A program made the translations under genes and the position numbers. A stretch of DNA of 64,000 bases from Nymphaea colorata (taxonomy: Eukaryota > Streptophyta > Magnoliopsida > Nymphaeales > Nymphaeaceae), in contig NC_045150.1 of the NCBI RefSeq assembly GCF_008831285.2, positions 13,685,868 through 13,749,867 on the forward strand, read 5' to 3'. A model generated the notes under the pieces. The model did not search any database. It was given only the letters and a program-made list of their open reading frames with translations, and was not told the DNA's origin. Positions 1-12,089 of this stretch are shown here, piece after piece. Each line of letters begins with the position of its first letter. The stretch's first letter is position 1.

Positions 1-1693
1 GATCACCTACAGTTAATCGAATGATTTTAACATTTTATTGCATTTGTACTGATTGATTTAAGAAATTGAAATCCCAAGTTTGAATGAATACGAATGAAAT
101 TTAAGCATTCATTTCATCTCTTATAGTCAATGCAATGAGTTAAACATGTTGTTACGTTTATACTGAATGAGAAAAGGGATTGAAACAACAAGTTCGTATA
201 AATATAAATGAGATTTAAGTCATGCATTTGCTCTCTTATAGTTAATCAAGTGGGACTAGCTTGTTGTTTCATTCACATTGATTAGCTGAGGGGATTAAAA
301 TCACAAATTTACGTAACTACAAATGAGATTTAAGGCATTCATTTGATCTTTTTTACAGAATTCAAAGATTTAAACTTGTTATTTCTACATCGAATGATTT
401 AAACGACTGAAATCATAAGTTCGTTTGAATGCCAATGACATTTAACCGTTAATTTACTCCCTTAGAGTAAATCCAATGAGTTGAACTTGTTATTTGATAC
501 TTATAGTTAATCGAATGAGTATGACTCGTTGTTATATCTATATTTCGTTATTTAATGGGCGGATTTAAATCACAAGTCGATATGAACACAATTGTTGAAG
601 CCAATCCTTTTATCATTTGAAATCCAACACATTAAACAAGTTATTCGATCCCTCACAGTTAATCCAACGAGTTTCAATCGTCCTTACATCTACATTGATT
701 GATTAAAGGAATGGAAATCATAGGTTCACGTGAATAGGAATGGCACTTAAGCCATTTATTTAATCACTTATAGCAAATCCAACGAGTTAAACTGGTTACA
801 TTTATATTTAATGATTTAAGGGATTGAAATCATAAGTTTGTAAGACTGCGAATGAGATTTAAAACATTCAATTGATCACCTACAGTTAATCGAATGACTT
901 TAACATTTTATTGCATTTGTACTGATTGATTTAAGAAATTGAAATCCCAAGTTTGAATGAATACGAATGAGATTTAAGCATTCATTTCATCCCTTATATT
1001 CAATGCAATGAGTTAAACATGTTGTTACGTTTATACTGAATGAATAAAGGGATTGAAACAACAAGTTCGCATAAATATGAACCAGATTTAAGTCATTCAT
1101 TTGCTTCCTTATAGTTAATCAAGTGGGATCAGCTTGTTGCCTCATTCACATTGATTGGCTTAGGGGATTAAAATCACAAATTTACGTGACTACAATTGGG
1201 TTTAATACATTCATTCGATCTTTTGTAGTGAATTCAAAGATTTAAACTTGTTATTTCTATATCGAACGATTTAAATGATTGAAATCGTAAGTTCATTTGA
1301 ACGCCAGTGAGATTTAACCGTTCATTTACTCCCTCATAGTTAGTCCAATGAGTTGAATTTGTTATTTGATACTTATAGAAAACCGAATGACTACAACTTG
1401 TTGTTACATCCATGTTACGTGATTTAAGGGGTGGATTTAAATCATAAGTTCATATGAACGCAATTGTTTAAGCCATTCATTTCATCACATGAAGTTAATC
1501 CAACGGGTTGAACATGTTCCATTTACATTTAATGATTTAAGGGATTGCAATCACAAGCTTACAAGACTATGAATAAGATTTCATTACTTATAGCAAATCC
1601 AACGAGTAAAACATGTTGCATTTATATTTAATGATTTAAGGGATTGAAATCATAAGTTTGTAAGACTGCGAATGAGATTTAAAACCTTCAATT
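1..1693 (+). repeat. Variant HOR copy L1, gamma + beta-prime (1693 bp)
   Basis: Gamma spans 1-873, with monomers starting near 1, 115, 230, 345, 456 (40-bp truncated), 496, 611 (36-bp truncated), 647 and 761. Beta-prime spans 874-1693. Beta-prime begins as ordinary beta, but near 1578-1587 the text runs from ATAAGATTTC straight into the last monomer of an alpha/gamma module (TTACTTATAGC). This adds about 99 bp and gives the 1693-bp period. The fusion lies in shared ATTTCA sequence, so unequal recombination is the likely cause. Confidence 0.93.
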
Positions 1694-3386
1694 GATCACC
1701 TACAGTTAATCGAATGATTTTAACATTTTATTGCATTTGTACTGATTGATTTAAGAAATTGAAATCCCAAGTTTGAATGAATACGAATAAAATTTAAGCA
1801 TTCATTTCATCTCTTATAGTCAATGCAATGAGTTAAACATGTTGTTACGTTTATATTGAATGAGAAAAGGGATTGAAACAACAAGTTCGTATAAATATAA
1901 ATGAGATTTAAGTCATGCATTTGCTCTCTTATAGTTAATCAAGTGGGACTAGCTTGTTGTTTCATTCACATTGATTAGCTGAGGGGATTAAAATCACAAA
2001 TTTACATAACTACAAATGAGATTTAAGACATTCATTTGATCTTTTTTACAGAATTCAAATATTTAAGCTTGTTATTTCTACATAGAATGATTTAAACGAT
2101 TGAAATCATAAGTTCGTTCGAATGCCAATGACATTTAACCGTTAATTTACTCCCTTAGAGTAAATCCAATGAGTTGAACTTGTTATTTGATACTTATAGT
2201 TAATCGAATGAGTATGACTTGTTGTTATATCTATATTTCGTTATTTAATGGGCGGATTTAAATCACAAGACGATATGAACACAATTGTTGAAGCCAATCC
2301 TTTTATCATTTGAAATCCAACACATTAAACAAGTTATTCGATCCCTCACAGTTAATCCAACGAGTTTCAATCGTCCTTACATCTACATTGATTGATTAAA
2401 GGAATGGAAATCATAGGTTCACGTGAATAGGAATGGCACTTAAGCCATTTATTTAATCACTTATAGCAAATCCAACGAGTTAAACTGGTTACATTTATAT
2501 TTAATGATTTAAGGGATTGAAATCATAAGTTTGTAAGACTGCGAAAGAGATTTAAAACATTCAATTGATCACCTACAGTTAATCGAATGACTTTAACATT
2601 TTATTGCATTTGTACTAATTGATTTAAGAAATTGAACTCCCAAGTTTGAATGAATACGAATGAGATTTAAGCATTCATTTCATCCCTTATATTCAATGCA
2701 ATGAGTTAAACATGTTGTTACGTTTATACTGAATGAATAAAGGGATTGAAACAACAAGTTCGCATAAATATGAACCAGATTTAAGTAATTCATTTGCTTC
2801 CTTATAGTTAATCAAGTGGGATCAGCTTGTTGCCTCATTCACATTGATTGGCTTAGGGGATTAAAATCACAAATTTACGTGACTACAATTGGGTTTAATA
2901 CATTCATTCGATCTTTTGTAGTGAATTCAAAGATTTAAACTTGTTATTTCTATATCGAACGATTTAAATGATTGAAATCGTAAGTTCATTTGAACGCCAG
3001 TGAGATTTAACCGTTCATTTACTCCCTCATAGTTAGTCCAATGAGTTGAATTTGTTATTTGATACTTATAGAAAACCGAATGACTACAACTTGTTGTTAC
3101 ATCCATGTTACGTGATTTAAGGGGTGGATTTAAATCATAAGTTCATATGAACGTAATTGTTTAAGCCATTCATTTCATCACATGAAGTTAATCCAACGGG
3201 TTGAACATGTTCCATTTACATTTAATGATTTAAGGGATTGCAATCACAAGCTTACAAGACTATGAATAAGATTTCATTACTTATAGCAAATCCAACGAGT
3301 AAAACATGTTGCATTTATATTTAATGATTTAAGGGATTGAAATCATAAGTTTGTAAGACTGCGAATGAGATTTAAAACCTTCAATT
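1694..3386 (+). repeat. Variant HOR copy L2, gamma + beta-prime (1693 bp)
   Basis: Gamma spans 1694-2566 and beta-prime 2567-3386. Both lengths equal those of L1, and the same fusion junction recurs near 3271-3280. Only scattered single-base differences from L1 are visible, for example GAATAAAATT at about 1786 against GAATGAAATT in L1. The two copies therefore arose from a recent amplification of the already fused 1693-bp unit. Confidence 0.93.
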
Positions 3387-4981
3387 GATCACCTACAGTT
3401 AATCGAATGATTTTAACATTTTATTGCATTTGTACTGATTGATTTAAGAAATTGAAATCCCAAGTTTGAATGAATACGAATGAAATTTAAGCATTCATTT
3501 CATCTCTTATAGTCAATGCAATGAGTTAAACATGTTGTTACGTTTATACTGAATGAGAAAAGGGATTGAAACAACAAGTTCGTATAAATATAAATGAGAT
3601 TTAAGTCATGCATTTGCTCTCTTATAGTTAATCAAGTGGGACTAGCTTGTTGTTTCATTCACATTGATTAGCTGAGGTGATTAAAATCACAAATTTACAT
3701 AACTACAAATGAGATTTAAGGCATTCATTTGATCTTTTTTACAGAATTCAAATATTTAAACTTGTTATTTCTACATAGAATGATTTAAACGATTGAAATC
3801 ATAAGTTCGTTCGAATGCTAATGACATTTAACCGTTAATTTACTCCCTTAGAGTAAATCCAATGAGTTGAACTTGTTATTTGATACTTATAGTTAATCGA
3901 ATGAGTATGACTTGTTGTTATATCTATATTTCGTTATTTAATGGGCGGATTTAAATCACAAGACGATATGAACACAATTGTTGAAGCCAATCCTTTCAAA
4001 ATTTGAAATCCAACACATTAAACAAGTTATTCGATCCCTCACAGTTAATCCAACGCGTTTCAATCGTCCTTACATCTACATTGATTGATTAAAGGAATGG
4101 AAATCATAGGTTCACGTGAATAGGAATGGCACTTAAGCCATTTATTTAATCACTTATAGCAAATCCAACGCGTTAAACTGGTTACATTTATATTTAATGA
4201 TTTAAGGGATTGAAATCATAAGTTTGTAAGATTGCGAAAGAGATTTAAAACATTCAATTGATCACCTACAGTTAATCGAATGACTTTAACATTTTATTGC
4301 ATTTGTACTAATTGATTTAAGAAATTGAAATCCCAAGTTTGAATGAATACGAATGAGATTTAAGCATTCATTTCATCCCTTATATTCAATGCAATGAGAT
4401 ACACATGTTGTTACGTTTATACTGAATGAATAAAGGGATTCAAACAACAAGTTCGCATAAATATGAACCAGATTTAAGTCATTCATTTGCTTCCTTATAG
4501 TTAATCAAGTGGGATCAGCTTGTTGTCTCATTCACATTGATTGGCTTAGGGGATTAAAATCACAAATTTACGTGACTACAATTGGGTTTAATACATTCAT
4601 TTGATCTTTTGTAGTGAATTCAAAGATTTAAACTTGTTATTTCTATATCGAACGATTTAAATGATTGAAATCGTAAGTTCATTTGAACGCCAGTGAGATT
4701 TAACCGTTCATTTACTCCCTCATAGTTAGTCCAATGAGTTGAATTTGTTATTTGATACTTATAGAAAACCGAATGACTACAACTTGTTGTTACATCCATG
4801 TTACGTGATTTAAGGGGTGGATTTAAATCATAAGTTCATATGAACACAATTGTTTAAGCCATTCATTTCATCACATGAAGTTAATCCAACGGGTTGAAAT
4901 TTGTTCCATTTACATTTAATGATTTAAGGGATTGCAATCACAAGCTTACAAGACTATGAATAAGATTTCGAACCTTCATTT
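3387..4981 (+). repeat. HOR copy L3, gamma + ordinary beta (1595 bp)
   Basis: Gamma (3387-4259, 873 bp) matches L1 and L2. The beta module (4260-4981, 722 bp) ends normally with GATTTCGAACCTTCATTT and lacks the extra fused monomer. The 1693-bp array therefore ends here, and the next module is an alpha. Confidence 0.9.
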
Positions 4982-5746
4982 GATCACCTATAGTTGATCG
5001 AATGAGTTTTACATTTCATTTTGTTTGCACTGGTTGATTTAAGAAATTGAAATCGCAAGTTTGAATGAAAGGGATTGCGATTAAAGCGTCCATTTGATCC
5101 CTTATTGTTAATGCAACGAGTTAAACAAGTTGTTACGTTTATACTAAATGATTTTGGGGATTGAAACAACAAGTTCGTATAAATAATAATGAGATTTAAG
5201 TCATTCATTTGCTCGCTTATAGTTAACAAAGTGGGATCGACTTGTCGTTTCATTCATATTGATTGGCTTAGGGGATTAAAGTCACAAATTTGCCTAACTA
5301 CAAATGGGATTTAAGGCATTAATTTGATCTATGGTAGTGAATTCAAAGATTTAAACTTGTTATTTCTACATCAAATGATTTAAACGAATGAGTATGACTT
5401 GTTGTTACATCTATATTACGTTATTTAAGGGGTAAATTTAAATCACAAGTCCATATGAACACAATTGTTGAAGCCATTCCTTTCATCATTTGAAATCCAA
5501 CACATTAAACATGTTATCCGATCCCCTGCAGTTAATCCAACGAGTTTCAATCATCCTTACATTCGCTTTGATAGATTAAAGGAATGGAAATCATAAGTTC
5601 ACGTGAACAGGAATGCAACTTAAGCCATTCATTTCATCACTTATAGCAAATCCAACGAGTTAAACAGGTTACAGTTATATTTAATGATTTAAGGGATTGA
5701 AATCATAAGTTTGTAAGACTGCGAATGAGATTTAAAACCTTCAATT
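4982..5746 (+). repeat. Alpha module with one-monomer deletion (765 bp)
   Basis: This is the first alpha of the window; it starts GATCACCTATAGTTGATCG. It is 100 bp shorter than the standard 865 bp. At about 5382-5388 the fourth monomer runs from GATTTAAACGA directly into ATGAGTATGACTTG of the sixth, so the end of monomer 4, the truncated fifth monomer and the start of monomer 6 are gone. Confidence 0.88.
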
Positions 5747-6619
5747 GATCACCTACAGTTAATCGAATGATTTTAACATTTTATTGCACTTGTACTGATT
5801 GATTTAAGAAATTGAAATCCCAAGTTTGAATGAATACGAATGAAATTTAAGCATTCATTTCATCTCTTATAGTCAATGCAATGAGTAAAACATGTTGTTA
5901 CGTTTATACTGAATGAGTAAAGGGATTTAAACAACAAGTTCGTATAAATATAAATGAGATTTAAGTCATGCATTTGCTCTCTTATAGTTAATCAAGTGGG
6001 ACTAGCTTGTTGTTTCATTCACATTGATTGGCTAAGGTGATTAAAATCACAAATTTACGTAACTACAAATGAGATTTAAGGCACTCATTTGATCTTTTTT
6101 ACAGAATTCAAAGATTTAAACTTGTTATTTCTACATCGAATGATTTAAACGATTGAAATCATAAGTTCGTTCGAATGCCAATGAGATTTAACCATTAAAT
6201 TACTCCCTTAGAGTAAATCCAATTTGTTGAACTTGTTATTTGATACTTATAGTTAATCGAATGAGTATGACTTGTTGTTACATCTATATTTCGCTATTTA
6301 ACGGGTGGATTTAAATCACAAGTCGATTTGAATACAATTGTTGAAGTCAATCCTTTCATCATTTGAAATCCAACACATTAAACAAGTTATTCGATCCCTC
6401 ACAGTTAATCCAACGAGTTTCAATCGTCCTTACATCTACATTGATTGATTAAAGGAATGGAAATCATAGGTTCACGTGAATAGGAATGGCACTTAAGCCA
6501 TTTATTTAATCACTTATAGCAAATCCAACAAGTTAAACTGGTTACATTTATATTTAATGATTTAAGGGATTGAAATCATAAGTTTGTAAGACTGCGAATG
6601 AGATTTAAAACATTCATTT
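5747..6619 (+). repeat. Gamma module (873 bp)
   Basis: This carries the gamma markers: CTTTTTTACAG in monomer 4, the CTTAGAGT insertion near 6208-6216, and TATATTTCG in monomer 6. It has the same length as the gammas at 1-4259 but reads AACGGGTGG where those read AATGGGCGG. In that respect it resembles the gammas at the right end of the window more than its neighbours. Confidence 0.9.
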
Positions 6620-7340
6620 GATCACCTACAGTTAATCGAATGATTTTCACATTTTATTGCATTTGTTTTGATTGATTTAAGAAATTGAAATCCCAAGTTT
6701 GAATGAATACGAATGAGATTTAAGCACTCATTTCATCCCTTATATTCAATGCAATGAGTTAAACATGTTGTTACGTTTATACTGAATGAATAAAGGGATT
6801 GAAACAACAAGTTCGCATAAATATGAACCAGATTTAAGTCATTCATTTGCTTCCTTACATTTAATCAAGTGGGACCATCTTGTTGTCTCATTCACATTGA
6901 TTGGGTTAGGGGATTAAAATCACAAATTTACGTGAATACAATTGGGTTTAATACATTCATTTGATCTTTTGTAGTGAATTGGAAGATTTAAACTTGTTAT
7001 TTCTATATCGAACGATTTAAATGATTGAAATCGTAAGTTCATTTGAACGCCAGTGAGATTTAACCGTTCATTTACTCCCTCATAGTTAGTCCAATGAGTT
7101 GAATTTGTTATTTGATACTTATAGAAATCCGAATGACTACAACTTGTTGTTACATCCATATTACGTGATTTAATGGGTGGATTTAAATCACAAGTTCATA
7201 TGAACGCAATTGTTTAAGCCATTCATTTCATCACATGAGGTTAATCCAACGTGTTGAACATGTTCCATTTACATTTAATGATTTAAGGGATTGCAATCAC
7301 AAACTTACAAGACTATGAATAAGTTTTCGAACCTTCATTT
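6620..7340 (+). repeat. Beta module (721 bp)
   Basis: Standard beta: TTATATTCAATGC in monomer 2, GCTTCCTTA in monomer 3, a truncated 40-bp fifth monomer, and a terminal monomer ending GAATAAGTTTTCGAACC. The beta palindrome GTTCATATGAAC is present. The HindIII-like AAGCTT seen in most betas is AAACTT here. Confidence 0.9.
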
Positions 7341-8917
7341 GATCACCTATAGTTGATCGAATGAGTCTCACATTTCATTTTGTTTGCACTGGTTGATTTA
7401 AGAAATTGAAATCATAAGTTTGAATGAAAGGGATTGTGATTAAAGCGTCCATTTGGTCCCTTATTGTTAATGCAACGAGTTAAACAAGTGGTTACGTTTA
7501 TACTGAATGATTTTGGGGATTGAAACAACAAGTTCGTATAAATAATAATGAGATTTAAGTCATTCATTTGCTCCCTTATAGTTAATAAAGTGGCATCGAC
7601 TTGTCGTTTCATTCATATTGATTGGCTTAGGGGAGTAAAATCACAAATTTGCCTAACTACCAATGGGATTTAAGGCATTCATTTGATCTTTGGTAGTGAA
7701 TTCAAAGATTTAAACTTGTTATTTCTACATCAAACGATTGAAATCAAAAGTTCGTTCAAATGCCAATGAGATTTAACCGTTCATTTACTCCAAATCCAAT
7801 GAGTTGAACTTGTTCTTTGATACTTATAGTTAATCGAATGAGTATGACTTGTTGTTACATCTATATTACTTTATTTAAGGGGTAAATTTAAATCACAAGT
7901 CGATATGAACATAATTGTTGAAGCCATTCCTTTCATCATTTGAAATCCAACACATTAAACATGTTATCCGATCACCTGCAGTTAATCCAACGAGTTTCAA
8001 TCATCCTTACATCCACTTTGATAGATTAAAGGAATGGAAATCATAGGTTCACGTGAACAGGAATGCAACTTAAGCCATTCATTTCATCACTTATAGCAAA
8101 TCCAAAGAGTTAAACAGGTTACATTTATATTTAATGATTTAAGGGATTAAAATCATAAGTTTGTAAGACTGCGAATGAGATTTAAAACATTCAATTGATC
8201 ACCTACAGTTAATCGAATGACCTTAACATTTTATTGCATTTGTACTGATTGATTTAAGAAATTGAAATCCCAAGTTTGAATGAATACGAATGAGATTTAA
8301 GCACTCATTTCATCCCTTATATTCAATGCAATGAGTTAAACATGTTGTTACGTTTATACTGAATGAATAAAGGGATTGAAACAACAAGTTCGCATAAATA
8401 TGAACCAGATTTAAGTCATTCATTTGCTTCCTTATAGTTAATCAAGTGGGACCAGCTTGTTGTCTCATTCACATTGATTGGCTTAGGGTATTAAAATCAC
8501 AAATTTACGTGACAACAATTGGGTTTAATACATTCATTTGATCTTTTGTAGTGAATTCAAAGATTTAAACTTGTTATTTCAATATCGAATGATTTAAATG
8601 ATTGAAATTGTAAGTTCATTTGAATGCCAGTGAGATTTAACCATTCATTTACTCCCTCATAGTTAGTCCAATGAGTTGAATTTGTTATTTGATACTCATA
8701 GAAAACCGAATGACTACAACTTGTTGTTACATCCATATTACGTGATTTAAGGGGTGGATTTAAATCACAAGTTCATATGGACGCAATTGTTTAAGCCATT
8801 CATTTCATCACTTGAAGTTAATCCAACGGGTTGAACATGTTCCATTTACATTTAATGATTTAAGGGATTGCAATCACAAGCTTACAAGACTATGAATAAG
8901 ATTTCGAACCTTCATTT
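7341..8917 (+). repeat. HOR copy, alpha (856) + beta (721)
   Basis: Alpha spans 7341-8196 and beta 8197-8917. Alpha is 9 bp short because CAAACGATTTAAACGATTG has collapsed to CAAACGATTG near 7730, the loss of one copy of a 9-bp direct repeat. The same deletion reappears near 59390. This is the first unit of the alpha+beta array that continues to 43.6 kb. Confidence 0.92.
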
Positions 8918-9782
8918 GATCATCTATAGTTGATCGAATGACTTTCACATTTCATTTTGTTTGCACTGGTTAATTTAAGAAATTGAAATCGCAAGTTTGA
9001 ATGAAATGGATTGCGATTAAAGCGTTCATTTGATCCATTATTGTTAGTGCAACGAGTTAAACAAGTTGTTACGTTTATACTGAATGATTTTGGGAATTGA
9101 AACAACAAATTCGTATAAATATTAATGAGATTTAAGTCATTCATTTGCTCCCTTATAGTTAATAAAGTGGGTTCGACTTGTCGTTTCATTCATATTGATT
9201 GGCTTAGGGTATTAAAATCACAAATTTGCCTAACTACAAATGGGATTTAAGACATTCATTTGATCTTTTGTAGTGAATTCAAAGATTTTAACTTGTTATT
9301 TCTACATCAAACGATTTAAACGATTGAAATCAAAAGTTCGTTCGAATGCCAATGAGATTTAACCGTTCATTTACTCCAAATCCAATGATTTGAACTTGTT
9401 CTTTGATACTTATAGTTAATCGAATGAGTATGACTTTTTGTCACATCTATATTACGTTATTTAAGGGGTAAATTTAAATCACAAGTCGATATGAACACAA
9501 TTGTTGAAGCCATTCCTTTCATCATTTGAAATCCAAGACATTAAACATGTTATCCGATCCCCTGCAGTTAATCCAACGAGTTTCAATCATCCTTACATCC
9601 ACTTTGATAGATTAAAGGAATGGAAATCATAGGTTCACGTGAACAGGAATGCAACTTAAGCCACTCATTTCATCACTTATAGCAAATCCAACGAGTTAAA
9701 CAGGTTACATTTATATTTAATGATTTAAGGGATTGAAATCATAAGTTTGTAAGACTGCGAATGAGATTTAAAGCCTTCAATT
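8918..9782 (+). repeat. Reference alpha module, 865 bp, dissected
   Basis: Monomers, read from their start motifs: m1 8918-9031, m2 9032-9146, m3 9147-9261, m4 9262-9372, truncated p5 9373-9404 (32 bp), m6 9405-9519, truncated p7 9520-9555 (36 bp), m8 9556-9670, m9 9671-9782. p5 and p7 each hold only the first third of a monomer and run straight into the next start motif. m8 carries CTGCAG and the palindrome GTTCACGTGAAC. m4 carries GAATTC. Against gamma, p5 lacks the 8 bases CTTAGAGT, which accounts for the whole 873-865 difference. Confidence 0.95.
9633..9644. other. 12-bp palindrome GTTCACGTGAAC (alpha m8)
   Basis: Perfect dyad with CACGTG at its centre, present once per true alpha, so about every 1586 bp. 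Gamma and hybrid modules usually have GTTCACGTGAAT, keeping the CACGTG core. CACGTG is the known core of E-box/G-box sites for bHLH and bZIP proteins; binding here is only a possibility. Confidence 0.75.
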
Positions 9783-10503
9783 GATCACCTACAATTAATC
9801 GAATGATTTTAACATTTTATTGCATTTGTACTGTTTGATTTAAGAAATTGAAATCCCAAGTTTGAATGAATACGAATGAGATTTAAGCATTCATTTCATC
9901 CCTTATATTCAATGCAATGAGTTAAACATGTTGTTACGTTTATACTGAATGAATAAAGGGATTGACACAATAAGTTCGCATAAATATGAACGAGATTTAA
10001 GTCATTCATTTGCTTCCTTATAGTTAATCCAGTGGGACCAGCTTGTTGTCTCATTCACATTGATTGACTTAGGGGATCAAAATCGCAAATTTACTTGACT
10101 ACAATTGGGTTTAATACATTCATTTGATCTTTTGTAGTGAATTCAAAGATTTAAACTTGTTATTTCTATATCGAACGATTTAAATGATTGAAATCGTAAG
10201 TTCATTTGAACGCCAGTGAGATTTAACCGTTCATTTACTCTCTCATAGTTAGTCCAATGAGTTGAATTTGTTATTTGATACTTATAGAAAACCGAATGAC
10301 TACAACTTGTTGTTACATCCATATTACGTGATTTAAGGGGTGGATTAAAATCACAAGTTCATATGAACGCAATTGTTTAAGCCATTCATTTCATCACATG
10401 AAGTTAATCCAACGGGTTGAACATGTTCCATTTACATTTAATGATTTAAGGCATTGCAATCACAAGCTTACAAGACTATGAATAAGATTTCGAACCTTCA
10501 TTT
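9783..10503 (+). repeat. Reference beta module, 721 bp, dissected
   Basis: Monomers: n1 9783-9896, n2 9897-10011, n3 10012-10125, n4 10126-10236, truncated p5 10237-10276 (40 bp), n6 10277-10391, n7 10392-10503. n1-n6 match alpha m1-m6 in order, and n7 matches alpha m9 (both carry AAGACT then GAAT-AGATTT). Positions matching p7 and m8 are absent: 873 minus 151 gives 722, the observed length within one base. n6 holds the palindrome GTTCATATGAAC and n7 holds AAGCTT. Confidence 0.95.
10357..10368. other. 12-bp palindrome GTTCATATGAAC (beta n6)
   Basis: Perfect dyad once per beta, kept in nearly all betas I checked. It is lost by deletion near 51285. The homologous alpha/gamma site reads GTCGATATGAAC, so the dyad is specific to beta. 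Confidence 0.75.
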
Positions 10504-12089
10504 GATCACCTATAGTTGATCGAATGAGTTTCACATTTCATTTTGTTTGCTCTGGTTGATTTAAGAAATAGAAATCGCAAGTTTGAATGAAAGGGATTGC
10601 GATTAAAGCGTCCATTTGATCCCTTATTGTTAGTGCAACGAGTCAAACAAGTTGTTACGCTTATACTGAATGATTTTGGGGATTGAAACAACAAGTTCGT
10701 ATAAATATTAAGGAGATTTAAGTCATTCATTTGCTCCCTTATAGTTGATAAAGTGGGATCGACTTGTCGTTTCATTCATATTGATTGGCTTATGGGATTA
10801 AAATAACAAATTTGCCTAACAACAAATGGGATTTAAGACATTCATTTGATCTTTTGTAGTGAATTCAAAGATTTTAACTTGTTATTTCTACATCGAACGA
10901 TTTAAACGATTGAAATCAAAAGTTCGTTCGAATGCCAATGAGATTTAACCGTTCATTTACTCCAAATCCAATGAGTTGAACTTGTTCTTTGATACTTATA
11001 GTTAATCGAATGAGTATGACTTGTTGTTACATCTATATTACGTTATTTAAGGGGTAAATTTAAATCACAAGTCGATATGAACAAAATTGTTGAAGCCATT
11101 CCCTTCATCATTTGAAATCCAACACATTAAACATGTTATCCGATCCCCTACAGTTAATCCAACGAATTTCAATCATCTTTACATCCAATTTCATAGATTA
11201 AAGGAATGGAAATCATAGGTTCATGTGAACAGGAATGCAACTTAAGCCATTCATTTCATCACTTATAGCAAATCCAATGAGTTAAACAGGTTACATTTAT
11301 AATTAATGATTTAAGGGATTGAAATCATAAGTTTGTAAGACTGCGAATGAGATTTAAAACCTTCAATTGATCACCTACAGTTAATCGAATGATTTTAACA
11401 TTTTATTGCATTTGTACTGTTTGATTTAAGAAATTGAAATCCCAAGTTTGAATGAATACGAATGAGATTTAAGCATTCATTTCATCCCTTATATTCAATG
11501 CAATGAGTTAAACATGTTGTTACGTTTATACTGAATGAATAAAGGGATTGAAACAATAAGTTCGCATAAATATGAACCAGATTTAAGTCATTCATTTGCT
11601 TCCTTATAGTTAATCAAGTGGGACCAGCTTGTTGTCTCATTCACATTGATTGGCTTAGGGGATTAAAATCACAAATTTACGTGACTATAATTGGGTTTAA
11701 TACATTCATTTGATCTTTTGTAGTGAATTCAAAGATTTAAACTTGTTATTTTTATATCGAACGATTTAAATGACTGAAATCTTAAGTTCATTTGAACGCC
11801 AGTGAGATTTAACCATTCATTTACTCCCTCATAGTTAGTCCAATGAGTTGAATTTGTTATTTGATACTTATAGAAAACCGAATGACTACAACTTGTTGTT
11901 ACATCTATATTACGTGATTTAAGGGGTGGATTAAAATCACAAGTTCATATGAACGCAATTCTTTAAGCCATTCATTTCATCACATGAAGTTAATCCAACG
12001 GGTCGAACATGTTCCATTTACATTTAATGATTTAAGGGATTGCAATCACAAGATTACAAGACTATGAATAAGATTTCGAACCTTCATTT
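10504..12089 (+). repeat. HOR copy H2 (1586 bp)
   Basis: Alpha 10504-11368 and beta 11369-12089 have exactly the reference lengths. The distal alpha reads GAACAAAATTGTTG, CATTCCCTTCATC and GTTCATGTGAAC; the last is a one-base break of the usual GTTCACGTGAAC palindrome. The same marker set returns in the copies at 13676 and 18423, so this copy belongs to the same lineage. Confidence 0.94.

Noticed and set aside
6920-7159. Minus-strand frame of 75-79 codons in beta modules (also 29862-30089 and 60153-60392)
   Set aside because: It is open in only a few of about thirty beta copies, and in those by chance loss of a stop. It is a shadow of the repeat.
9342-9360. TTCGTTCGAATGCCAATGAG in m4 as a CENP-B box
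   Set aside because: The first part resembles the TTCG...A pattern, but the CGGG part of the core is absent and is GCCA in all copies seen.
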